From assembly GCA_030435675.1 (NCBI GenBank), contig CM059622.1, forward strand, positions 11,532,001 to 11,596,000: 64,000 bases of DNA. The letters are read 5' to 3'. The notes beneath the pieces are model-generated. The model did no database searches, was not told the origin of the DNA, and was given only the letters and a program-made list of their open reading frames with translations. The stretch comes from Steinernema hermaphroditum. Taxonomy: Eukaryota; Nematoda; Chromadorea; Rhabditida; Steinernematidae. Position 1 is the first letter of the stretch. Each line of letters starts with the position of its first letter. The position numbers and the translations under genes were made by a program. This document shows, in pieces, positions 9,135 through 18,723 of this stretch.

Positions 9135-9778
9135 CAGAAGCTTCTGGATTCAGATTCACGCACTACTACTACAAACTGATTTTCGTTGCTTATTTTAACT
9201 TCCCATTATCAGACCAAACTGCAAAAATTAAGTGATAAACTGTATAGTGACACACGCTACTAATTAATCTACTTTCCGCAGTGATATGACACTCAACTGA
9301 TTTATGAGAACATCCTTTCCTTTTGAGCATGTCGGATATTACACCCCAGACGTTCGCAACATTGCATTCGACTTCCGCAATGTTTTTCATCAAATTTCCT
9401 TGAGCGTCCGTCACGTGATGAATCATCTAGAATGGACGCTTTACGCACATCCTAATGAAACTAAAACGACAGAAACAAGGGTCTTTTATTTTATTACTGC
9501 CAGATGTCACATTTCTTAGAGACTACGTTGTTTTTTGCATTCTCTTCTCTTCTTCAGCATCCCTTGGCTGCGACGTCGTCGGTCTTGCCTCTTCGAAGCG
9601 TAGTCTAAATAGAGGGAAACGCTCAAAGTACGTATCATCTCACTTAAGAACGAGATAGGCTGAACTCTGACCTTGAGACTATCTATCTTCTAGCATCCAC
9701 CGGAAGCCTTCGATTCCTGTGCCCTTTGTTTGGGTTTCAAGTTTAAGATTTCGAAAGAATACGGGGTAATATTTAGTT
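9135..9778. other. Intergenic, no supported gene
   Basis: A 78-codon minus-strand ORF (9190-9426, MIHHVTDAQGNLMKNIAEVE..) is open but unrecognised and has no supporting splice or promoter signal. Nothing else seen. Confidence 0.45.
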
Positions 9779-9974
9779 TTATACTTTTTTAATCCTGGGC
9801 AAGATCAATTGTCACACACCCTTGCACTTACTTTATCGGCCAACTTTGATGAACCATCCCTGCAGTGAGCATTTCTGGGACTTGATCGTCGTCGTTGATG
9901 TTCGTCTTAATTCGTTTCACGATCTTCTTCACCGATTTCAAAAGGATGGAACTGGCGCTGGCTTCATTCGACAT
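9779..9974 (-). CDS. MSxxA microprotein family member 1
   Basis: Two-exon minus-strand gene. Exon 1 (9832-9974) encodes MSNEASASSILLKSVKKI then VKRIKTNINDDDQVPEMLTA and GMVHQSWPIK. A 37-bp intron (GTAAGT..CCCAG) at phase 2 leads to a very short second exon (IKKV, stop). It matches members 2 and 3 residue for residue through the PEMLT..MV..W motif, and the intron falls at the same codon and phase. There is no signal peptide or membrane segment. The N-terminal half is a Lys/Arg-rich potential amphipathic helix. I do not recognise the family; function unknown. Confidence 0.65.
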
Positions 9975-10317
9975 TACGCTGGTAGTTTGAATTGGGAGTG
10001 CGCACTTGCGACTCTGCTCTAGAGGGTTTGACGCGTAGCAAAAAGTGATTGTTTGAGACGTCAGAGACTGACGCGGGCGGATCTTAATTCAGAGGCGGCG
10101 CGCCCCTCGTGAATTGGTTACAGTGGATGCAGTCATCCGTAAGTGGAGATAACATAATAACAGTAATATAAAAGTAACAGATAAAGGATATCGACCTTTT
10201 AGTTCTTCTGACAGCTTTTCGTTTGTTATATAAAACTGTCTCTTCTCTTCACGAGGCTTCCGACGGTTTTGCCGAGATCCTATACATTTTTCGAGTTGCT
10301 GGTATTTAGCAGATGAC

Positions 10318-10680
10318 CATAGAATTACTCATCTGTCGAGTCATTCAAACAGCTGGTTTCAAACCTCTGATCTTCGATTGTTTGCATCCGTTCCAGCATG
10401 CCCTTCGCACAAAAAAATGCCCTTTTGCACATCGCCAGCGTGTTCAAAATAACAAAACAAGATGGATACTTCAAAGTGCATTCATAAAATTGAATATAAC
10501 CAATGGCCAAACTCAAAAGTGAACCCAAAAATGGCAACATACACACACCTACTGAACAAATGACCCCGGAATTACTCACACTACGTGTACGGAAGCCTTT
10601 TAAACTTCAGGTTTCAAACTTACGGTTTTCGATTGTTTGCATCCGTTCCAGCACCGTGCAGAGCCATAAAAAAGCATATT
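10318..10680. repeat. Diverged direct repeat pair upstream of microprotein 2
   Basis: 10352-10425 and 10607-10680 share GGTTTCAAAC...TTTTCGATTGTTTGCATCCGTTCCAGCA with flanking similarity back to GAATTACTCA in both. Two diverged tandem copies with about a 250-bp period; no coding content recognised. Confidence 0.6.
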
Positions 10681-10796
10681 TAGTTCTCGTTTGGCGCATG
10701 ATCACTTCAGTGACCAGGCAAGAAGTGATCTTTTATGCCTCTTGTTTGTATATAACATGGTTCCAAGTGCTCACTAACCAACCAATCATCAGCGCT

Positions 10797-11066
10797 ATGT
10801 CGAGCGACGCCTCCGCCAGCAGTGGTTTCTCGAAATCGGTCAAGAACGTCCTGGAGCGAATCAAGTCGAATATTAACGAGGACAACAAAGCTCCGGAAAT
10901 GCTCACTGGAGGCATGGTGAACCAGAGTTGGGAGATAAAGTGAATGAAATCTTCTTCTATCCACCTGTACTTTACATTGTTTAGGCTGCATTTCGACCGT
11001 CAAATGCCGACGACAGAGCAAAGAACAGAGGCTGACATAGTGAAACAACTGCGAAATGAGAAGTGA
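10797..11066 (+). CDS. MSxxA microprotein family member 2
   Basis: Two exons (10797-10939 and 10985-11066) joined across a 45-bp phase-2 intron. The 74-residue product starts MSSDASASSGFSKSVKNVLE, continues RIKSNINEDNKAPEMLTGGM then VNQSWEIK, and ends with a hydrophilic tail (QMPTTEQRTEADIVKQLRNEK). TATATAA lies about 45 bp before the ATG (10749-10755). About two thirds of exon 1 matches member 1 on the opposite strand. No signal peptide, no cysteines, no known domain. Basic helix then a conserved PEMLTxGMVxxSW motif; function unknown. Confidence 0.7.
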
Positions 11067-11384
11067 AATATTTAAAATGTGTGTTATGTTAAGGAAGGGA
11101 ATGAAGGCCAATGTGTATGTTTTTGTCACTCCACGCACAAGGAAGTTCAACGGAAACGATTAGAACGAGTTCTGTTGTCACGAAACGCGGTCACGCAAAC
11201 GATATCTGCGACAAGCTAGTTTTGCATCTGCAGAATCTGCTGAGTTTCGTTGTTGCAACACTCAGAAATAATAGACCTTTCGCTATATGGAACGTCGTCA
11301 TAATAACATAGAAGGACCATGTAATAATAACAAAAATAATCTTTAACAGAATTCGAGTTATACGCATGGCATAAAAGGATTCAA

Positions 11385-12419
11385 TTACGAAGGTTGCACT
11401 GTCGATACTTTGAGCATGAATAGAAAGACGTCGGTCCGAAGAGTCCTGAAACGCTTAAAATCAAAACAAACAACATCAGCTATCGATATACCTGCTAACG
11501 ATGACAGAAAGCACCGGAGGCAGTACGAGGTTGTTGATGAGATATCCCAGAGTTGTCACAATTTCAAGAAGTTTGGAATGTGGTAGAAATAGAGGCACAA
11601 TATGGTAGAACACAGTCATCGTCGTATCGCCGAAAAACCGTACGAAGGCCTGCACGAGGATCGACTTTTCGTGAACTTCTATCTTCAGCGTCTTTATAAC
11701 GAACTTTTGCCGAACGAGCTGGCAGATAATTATTACGTAAAACACAAAAGTTATCAGAGAGGCAGTTATGGATGAAAATAAATTCGCCTTTTCTATCACT
11801 TCTGTCCAGGGAAGGCTTTTGTTGTAGACAGGACCAAAAGTTTCGGGTACGACTGTGAAGTCAGCCAAAGGACTATTGAGTAAGGCGATGTTTGCACTCC
11901 CGTATGTCCACGCCAGTAGAGTTAGAATCTAAAGATCTATGAAATCGTTCCCACCGTGGGAAAGAACTCACATCAACGAGGTATCGCAGTTTCTTCAATG
12001 CAAAAACTGCTTGAAATCGCTCCAAAGCCAGTGCTACACTCAGAATTGCTTCTATTCTACGGCAACCATTCATTATTCTCATAAAGAAGCTGGCTATGTG
12101 TGATGTGTCGTGGCCTACAACTACCGAGTAGCCAAGAAGAAGAAGACCAGGACATGTTAGACATTGAGCGATGCCGATTTGGGTCATTAACCTGTATCCT
12201 TTGCGATATCTATATTTCTTGTTCACGATGAAAACCTAGGTTAAGTTAAGACCTACGGAGGAAGCAACTCACATGAATGATTTTGATATAAAGTGGGGTA
12301 AAGAGGACGCATAAACATATGTACAAGGAGCCGACACAGAGTTGAAGAATCATGTCTACAACGGGCGTTCATACAAGCTCATACTCACGGCGAACACGAG
12401 CACGAGAATGATACGTCAT
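11385..12419 (-). CDS. Nematode serpentine chemoreceptor (srt/srx-like 7TM)
   Basis: Seven-transmembrane receptor of the nematode chemosensory type, expected in sensory-neuron cilia. Exons on the minus strand: a short first exon (12385-12419, MTYHSRARVR); TM1 exon (CVGSLYICLCVLFTPLYIKII); a large exon with NKKYRYRKGYRLMTQIGIAQ after TM1, TM2/TM3 and the LALERFQAVF stretch that ends TM3; an exon from LTLLAWTYGSANIALL through TM5-TM7 (SSITASLITFVFYVIIICQL; ILVQAFVRFFGDTTMTVFYH; LGYLINNLVLPPVLSVIVSR); and a short last exon (11385-11445) with LRTDVFLFMLK. Introns are 33-50 bp, all with clean GT..AG. The xxYR(K/L)M after TM1 and the ILVQAF motif resemble srt and srx families; assignment between them is uncertain. 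No lesion seen. Confidence 0.75.
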
Positions 12420-13065
12420 GCTATTAATTAGTCGCCCTATGACGGCGCTGTCATTAGCCTTCGTAGCAGCTTCCTTTGATGTTAAATAAAGCGTGCATTT
12501 TAAATTGAAAACTCCATCGACGAGGGATCTCAGTCAATAAATTAGTCTCCCACACACGGAAACTGTTACGGTTAATCAACATGGTCGCCATTAGAAAAGG
12601 TTTCAAGTTACAACAAAAATCGAAAGAATTTCGGATCTTCGAAAGCACGCATATAAGACATATTGCTGCCGTTAAGATGCCGTACTCATGAGCGAATGAC
12701 CTGACTTACACTACTTCTCATGTTTACCCATGCACTGACATTTGAACGAATTGACGAATAAGTGCGCAAGGCTAGACGACAAACGCGATGTATAATCTAA
12801 TTTTTAAATCTTTTTAATTCACTTCACACATAAAGAAAGATAAACGCGTGGTTCAAAATATGTTTTCGGTGCATAGACGCAAATGTCGTTCCTGTTTCTG
12901 TGACATTAGCAGCAGCAAAAACTTATGGCCTGGTGTTCTTTAGGAAACCGGAAACAGTTTGCTCAAAAATCAATAGCCATGAATCACCACCCAAGGATAG
13001 AGTTGTTGCTCTAGAAGAAGTATATCTGAAAGGGTGTAAACACTTAAGCTGCCCTGAGTAAACGT

Positions 13066-13138
13066 GATCTCGTGGTGTAGTGGTTATCACATCTGTCTAA
13101 CACACAGAAGGCCGGCGGTTCGAGCCCGCCCGAGATCA
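13066..13138 (+). tRNA. tRNA-Val (AAC)
   Basis: 73 nt with a perfect 7-bp acceptor stem (GATCTCG with CGAGATC), A box TGTAGTGGTTATCAC, anticodon loop CTAACAC with AAC, and B box GGTTCGAGCC. All invariant positions are present; looks functional. Confidence 0.88.
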
Positions 13139-13227
13139 GAACCTTTTGTTTTCAATGATCATTGCTGATTTCTGCGTTTCATAAAATCAGCTTTTGTGAG
13201 AAAGACGGATAAAAAGGATCATCATTT

Positions 13228-13292
13228 AAGAAATTGCGACCTTCGGCTTACCTCTCTAGACCTCTCTAACCGATTGAGCTATGGCGGCTCTC
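13228..13292 (-). pseudogene. tRNA-like relic in palindrome spacer
   Basis: On the minus strand the sequence GCCGCCATAGCTCAATCGGT, followed by TAGAGAG, has the layout of an acceptor strand plus D-arm with the A box. It is followed by GCCGAAGGTCGC but no T-arm or 3' acceptor. A truncated tRNA copy; identity cannot be told. Confidence 0.4.
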
Positions 13293-13405
13293 GAAATCCA
13301 CCGTTACTAGCGTGCTCAGATTACCCTCAGAAATCATTTCACTTTGTTACATTGTGATTGTTCTTCTAGTTTCAAACCGATCGGAGCATTAAAAACAAAA
13401 AGTTT

Positions 13406-13478
13406 TGATCTCGGGCGGGCTCGGACCGCCGGCCTTCTGTGTGTTAGACAGATGTGATAACCACTACACCACGAGATC
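13406..13478 (-). pseudogene. tRNA-Val (AAC) copy with damaged B box
   Basis: Minus-strand duplicate of the tRNA-Val at 13066 with one change: the T-loop reads GGTCCGAGCC instead of GGTTCGAGCC, so the invariant T55 (pseudouridine) is C. This hits both the internal polymerase III B box and the elbow contact with the D-loop, so it is probably non-functional. Confidence 0.65.
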
Positions 13479-13842
13479 ACGTTTCCTCAGGGCAGCTTAA
13501 GTGTTTACATCCTTTCAGATCTACTTCTTCTAGAGCAACAACTCTATCCTTGGGTGGTGATTCATGGCTATTGGGGATTTCGGAGCCAACTGTTTCCGGA
13601 GACTGTTTCCTAAAAAACACTTGGCCATAACTTCATGCCAACCGGAAGACAGTTTCTGCATAGAGTTTTCTGAGTTCCCTATGACCATGTCAAATTCGAC
13701 TTCCTCAATACCGACTGTTACAAAAACAACATTTGCTATTCGTCTGTCATATGAGGGCGGAATATGTCAACGTGGAACTGCCTCTCCACGGCGGCAACAC
13801 CTACTTAACCAGCGACCCAATCTCGCACAGATAGTCAGCATC

Positions 13843-14151
13843 ATGTCGAGTGACGCCGTCGCCTCGAAAACCCGATCGGCTGTGAAGTCAGCTAAGAACA
13901 TCTTGCGGAAAGTCAAGAGAGAATTGAGCTTCGATAATATTAATCCCGATATGCTGACCGGAATGATGATGATTCACTACTGGCCAGTTATGTAAGTACT
14001 TCATTCTTTGCTATTCATCTGTTCGTCTTCTCGTTTCAGGCCCGTTCTATCTGCGCAAGCAACTCAATCAACACAGCAGTTTTCCAGCTGCAGCAATTGT
14101 TCAGAAGGCACGAAACCTGTTACCGAAGATAAGAAGTGGTTGTTAGAGTAA
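13843..14151 (+). CDS. MSxxA microprotein family member 3
   Basis: Two exons (13843-13991 and 14040-14151), intron 48 bp in phase 2 at the same place as in members 1 and 2. Starts MSSDAVASKTRSAVKSAKNI and continues LRKVKRELSFDNINPDMLTG with MMMIHYWPVM, so the family motif appears as PDMLTGMM..YW. The second exon is different from member 2: Ser/Gln rich with SSCSNC and a C-terminal KKWLLE. More diverged than members 1 and 2 are from each other. The start is taken by alignment; an upstream in-frame ATG at 13564 would add residues with no family match. Confidence 0.62.
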
Positions 14152-14753
14152 AATGAATAAAAAGAAGTAAAAATCAGACAGTAATATGCACTATCAAACG
14201 AACACCACTGGAGATTAAGTCTGTAAAGCAAGGTCGCAATACGGCAAAGGTATTTCTGTTTGCTCGGAAGTGGTAGGTTATTGCAGGTCTACCACTTCCC
14301 AAAACAAGAGCGTTATATGAATCAAAGCGCCTTCTTTCTTGATCTACGAAAACACCACATATAGAAGAATAGATAGACAGATATCGTGGATATCACACGC
14401 AATGACCACGATACAATAACAAAATGCGCTAAGCAAAGCAAAAATATTCGATAAGTTCGATAGGTCGCTATCTGTTTTTTTTTCTGTGCGTTTTTTCTGC
14501 GTCTTCAGAACAACAGGCGGATGAAGGAGATCTCTTGTCTTCTTGGTAAAGCTATTCATGTTAAAAAAGTACGACACCATGATGTCCTTCTGTTTGCCCC
14601 GATGTTCCCAATGTCAACTCTTAGGTCTGACGCACTCGATTCGAACGTTCACCAAAGCACGCATAAACGATATCTAAAGTAGCTCTTGATTTGTTATTAT
14701 TTTATCATCAAATTACTAAATAAATACACGAAAGAGATATCATATCTTCAGAA

Positions 14754-14876
14754 CTAAAACACCCATCCACCGGCAACCATAACTCCCATCACTGCTTCTT
14801 CGTTCGTATTCATGAAGATCGAGCGTTCCCAAACTTTCTTTGCAGTCTTCTGGACGACCTTGACGACTTCACCCAT
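14754..14876 (-). CDS. MSxxA-like microprotein family member 4 (40 aa)
   Basis: Short intact minus-strand ORF, MGEVVKVVQKTAKKVWERSI then FMNTNEEAVMGVMVAGGWVF and stop. It repeats the family layout of a Val/Lys-rich helix, an acidic Asn-containing linker and a Met-rich MxxMVxxxW ending, but is shorter, has no second exon and lacks PEMLT. Below the usual ORF length cut-off. Membership is inferred from pattern and proximity. Confidence 0.4.
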   Translation of the reverse strand: MGEVVKVVQKTAKKVWERSIFMNTNEEAVMGVMVAGGWVF

Positions 14877-16120
14877 TTTGTGAAGAAGATAGCTGCACAT
14901 TGGAGTTGTTGGAGAAACAGAAGTAGGCAGGACAGTATTCGGACAGGGACACTCTCTGTTTCATAACTGTATCAAATCGAGTGTTGGGTGTGCATTTGCA
15001 TGCAGGAATAACAACGTAGCGCATGTTAATATATGATAATCATGTTTTGCATCATGCACCTCGGGTGAGTCCGTTCGTCTATCGCCGCTAACAAAATTTT
15101 CAACATTGAGTCTACTTGCATTGGGTTGTTAAGTTGAAAAAGGGTCACTTTTGCGACGAATGCCTTTGACAACATCTGTTTTGACAACATCACAACACCT
15201 TGTGGAAATTATCCAGATTTAGTGATCGTATGTTGGGTACTCAAAAAAAAACACGAGGAGTTTAGAATCAAAAATTGTTTTCAGTTCAATTTGAGTGATT
15301 TCCTCTGATGTCGCATTTGTCGTCATAGGCCAGCGATAAGATATGCAGATCGAAGAGAGAGCACGCGAAATGCACAATGTGGTATGTGGTCATCAAGCCT
15401 TTCACTTGAGACTTCGATGTACGATGTGACAAAAGAATTTCCATCATCTTGCATAAAAAATATGATTAACACTATTACACAGCCTCCATTTTCTGTCGCA
15501 ACTTTGAGATAAATCCTTGGGTCCCTGTCCTATGCTAATACGCCTTGAGAAATATCTTTTTGATTCTCAATTGAAATGCAACAAACTTCAGGGTTGCTCA
15601 TTGCACGTTAATACGTTAATAGAGATCTTTCTGATTATCCATTGGAATGGTTCTGTCTTCTGCATATTGCGGGTTTCAGCGCAAACAAAGACTATATGTG
15701 TGCAAAAGTTGAAACCCTTCGGTGTTCCATATGGATCTGACATCATTTGCATTCCTTCTCCTTCATGTAAACAACTCCTTTAGCATCGACTAATATTCTC
15801 CGTGCTAGCACGTCACACACAAGCCAAGCCACTCTTTTCCCAAATATAATATCTTGAGCGCGTTGTTTATATTATTGTCTATCCAATGCCAAGATTGCCT
15901 CTCACCTAGCCGTCTCCAGTCTGCTTGATCATGACATAAATGTTCGGTTTTTACAGTCTGATGGATCATGTCTATCTGTAAACATACAGGATTTGCATTT
16001 TACTGTGTTCTGGAGGATTTGGAGGAAGAGAAGAACAGTAAGTGAAAACACGTGTCGTCCCGCGTTGTCGCGCAGTCTAGACGTTGTCTGCACTGCAACA
16101 AGTGCACAGTGGGTTCCTTG

Positions 16121-16920
16121 AGGTTTGCATTGTTATGACAGAATTGGGTGCAATCCTTTTCTTGTTTGTTCACTCACCTTTTATCGATTGCAAGATCCAT
16201 AAATTTTTTGTTCAACGTGACCGATTGTGCGAGAATTGTTACAAAAATTGCAGCCATTCAAAAGCCCTCGGGATGCTCCTTTTATTCAGACAATTTTTGT
16301 TAATAGTACCGTGCTACGGAGAGCATTTTTTGCTTGCTACTAGCTTTTTGCATAACTTGATCTACTTACCCAAACTACTGATGCATTCGTCGATGAAGAA
16401 CGTGCTTTGCTTTCTTGTTTCTTTCTATTTTATTCTCTTTTTTAAATTTTTGTTTTTCTTATAACTATGTAACTAAAAATTTCGTAGATTGCAGACAAAA
16501 CAGAAGCCGGAAAATAATCGTGGTAGAACAATAAGTGGCACAGTTTTGCAACAATGATAAATTGACTTCAGTCTTTTCACTTTATTGGTTTTTGTGAAGG
16601 CTGCTATTTGCCACTGTTTGCCCTCATAATGGGTGTATTTCTCATAATGAGGTTTGCATTGTTATGACCCAATTGACTATAACACAATCCTTTGCACGCT
16701 AAGTATGTTCACTCAGCTTTTATCGATTACAGTGCCAATACAATAACTTCTCCATAAATTTTCTGTTTTACTAAATGCGGTAATTGCGGGATACTCGGTG
16801 CTTTCGTGCTGACAGCAGCAGGTAGCAAAGGTATTTTTTATGCTTCCACCTTGTGCATTACTTGAACTGCTTACTCTTGAATTGATAAGAACCTTGATGA
16901 GGAATGATGAGAAAAAAGTA
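16121..16920. repeat. Diverged tandem duplication, period about 530 bp
   Basis: GAGGTTTGCATTGTTATGAC, the TTCACTCA.CTTTTATCGATT block and the CTTGAxCTxCTTACxC block occur first at 16121-16380 and again at 16648-16900 in the same order. Confidence 0.6.
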
Positions 16921-17683
16921 CTAGAATTCTTCTCTCTTTTTTTCCTTTTTTTACGTTTTCTTTTTTTTTTTAAATTCCACAAAAAATTCTTAGATTTCTT
17001 AGAGATCGATGTGGAACGGGTGTATTTCTAATAGGTGTATTTTTGCACCGCTTTCCCGTTATTTAAGCCTTAATACGTCATTTGGAGCAGTGCTGCCTAG
17101 TTGACCGATTGATAGAGAAGTTGGCTCGTCTCATAGAAGCAATTTGAACTCCGATTTTAGAAGACGTTTTAGAAGACGACTTTAGTATCTAGTCTTTATT
17201 CTTCGACCTTTAGTCTTGCCTGGGTTTGCTTGAAAGTGTCTTGATTAATTTCTTGTTTACCTAACAGATGTTAGGTTTCCTTTGCAAATCCAAACTTGTC
17301 CAATGTTGACCGCAAAATAGGCTCTTTTTAGGTTTTCCCGCATGACTGCTATGTGAAGGAGCAACTGCAGCACCATATAGGTCACAAGCCGTGCTCGAAA
17401 TAGCACGACGAGAGAACTGCCGGTCGCTCGGTCAACACCTAACTAGCCCTCTTTTTGCGCGAGCCCTTCCCGTCGCGTACCGTCGCCGCCTGCACTCTGC
17501 CTATCTATGTTTATGTCTAATCGCTCGAAACTGTCCCTTCGTGGTGAACGCCACATCGAAAAAGTTGAATGCGGCGCAGCCGGCTCTCCGATTGCACAGT
17601 CGGCAGCGCGCTCGATTAGGCAGCCCGGCGGAGTCGCCTCTATAGTCTGCTGTTTGGCGGTTCCATCGACTGTCGTGTGCGCG

Positions 17684-17728
17684 CGCCGTGCTCAAAAGGA
17701 CTACTATTTTAGTTTAGAGAGCACGGCG
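17684..17728. repeat. 10-bp stem hairpin
   Basis: CGCCGTGCTC at 17684-17693 pairs perfectly with GAGCACGGCG at 17719-17728 around a 25-nt AT-rich loop; no following T-run, purpose unknown. Confidence 0.5.
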
Positions 17729-18723
17729 AACCGGTTGTGCTTGACGCTTGTGCGTATGTGACCTGCTTTACATTCCCATAAGCCACGTTCTTAATAATAT
17801 TCGCCGCTGTCCAGCTCCCCTAAAATGTGTGTTCGGCTCGTCTCTTCCGATCTTCTCGGTTAACAATAGCTAAGGGTTGCGTGCTGGAGAGCGACGGCGG
17901 AGAGCGGAGAGAGCGCAAGACACGGCAAAGCCTTAGTCAATAATATGTGTGTGCGGGCTAGACTACAGCGGAGGGCTGTTAGACGAGCCCGGCTAGTCGT
18001 CGGAACGAGTCGCACGGCCGCACGGTTCGCTAGGCACCCCTGCCGCGGGCTCTCTCTGTGCAATTATTGGTTTTCGGCTCAGGCGTGCGCGCTCGTGTTT
18101 CTGCCCCTAAAATGGGTGTATTTGTGTATCTAGGCTGCATAAAAACCTTTCAGTTTGATTAGATCTATCGAATTATAGTCGAGTCTGCAGATTCTAACGT
18201 ACTTCGACTTTGCAATCACTTGCCTCTAATCACTTAATTGGAATACGGTACTCCTCCGGCGGGTTGTCTCGTCAGTGGCACTATTTAAAAGACATTCATC
18301 ACGAAGATATAGAGAAGATTAATGGCGAATAGAACAACCCTGTTTACGAGCATATTCTCGCTGGGGGGCTTAAAGCCTCTATCTTCGGAATATCTAATTC
18401 CAACTGAAAACCAGCTTCAGTCTTGTTTTCGTCATATGCGTCGGCAATGTTTAGAGAGAGAGAGTCGCCTTATGGGACTCCTCAGATCCTTAGATTCTCC
18501 ATCCACGTTCGCACCTTTCTGCTTAGCAACTGTGAACACAAAAGTCAGAAATTAGATTATGCGACGCAAGACAAACATATTCTCCATGTCTAATTGATCG
18601 CGTTATGTTTTAATAAATCGAAGTTGGCAAACAAGGGCGATTCGCACGAGTATTACTCGCGGTCCCGCAACGATTCGTGTTCGCGACTTATTAGTATTCA
18701 AAAAGGGATGAATGTTTTGTTAG

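Larger units (their letters stand above)
12921..13632. repeat. Large palindromic duplication with a tRNA-Val in each arm
   Basis: Left arm about 12921-13138 is complementary to right arm about 13406-13632, with roughly 90 percent identity by eye (for example CACCACCCAAGGATAGAGTT and TCTAGAAGAAGTA match their complements). The spacer is 267 bp. The outer ends fade into partially matching GGAAACAGTTT sequence. Each arm ends inward with a tRNA-Val. Confidence 0.8.
14877..18723. other. Gene-poor AT-rich repeat region
   Basis: No gene supported. Contains poly-T runs (near 16440 and 16940-16975), the diverged duplication at 16121-16920, recurring GGGTGTATTT and CCCCTAAAATG words, and a GC-richer stretch at 17390-18060 with hairpins. 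The ORF of 126 codons at 16084 lies within the duplicated AT-rich sequence and has no domain. TATTTAAAAG near 18282 may belong to the promoter of the downstream gene. Confidence 0.5.

Noticed and set aside
16084..16464. 126-codon hydrophobic plus ORF
   Set aside because: Lies in a duplicated AT-rich repeat, is rich in Phe and Leu from T-runs, and the duplicate copy does not keep the frame.
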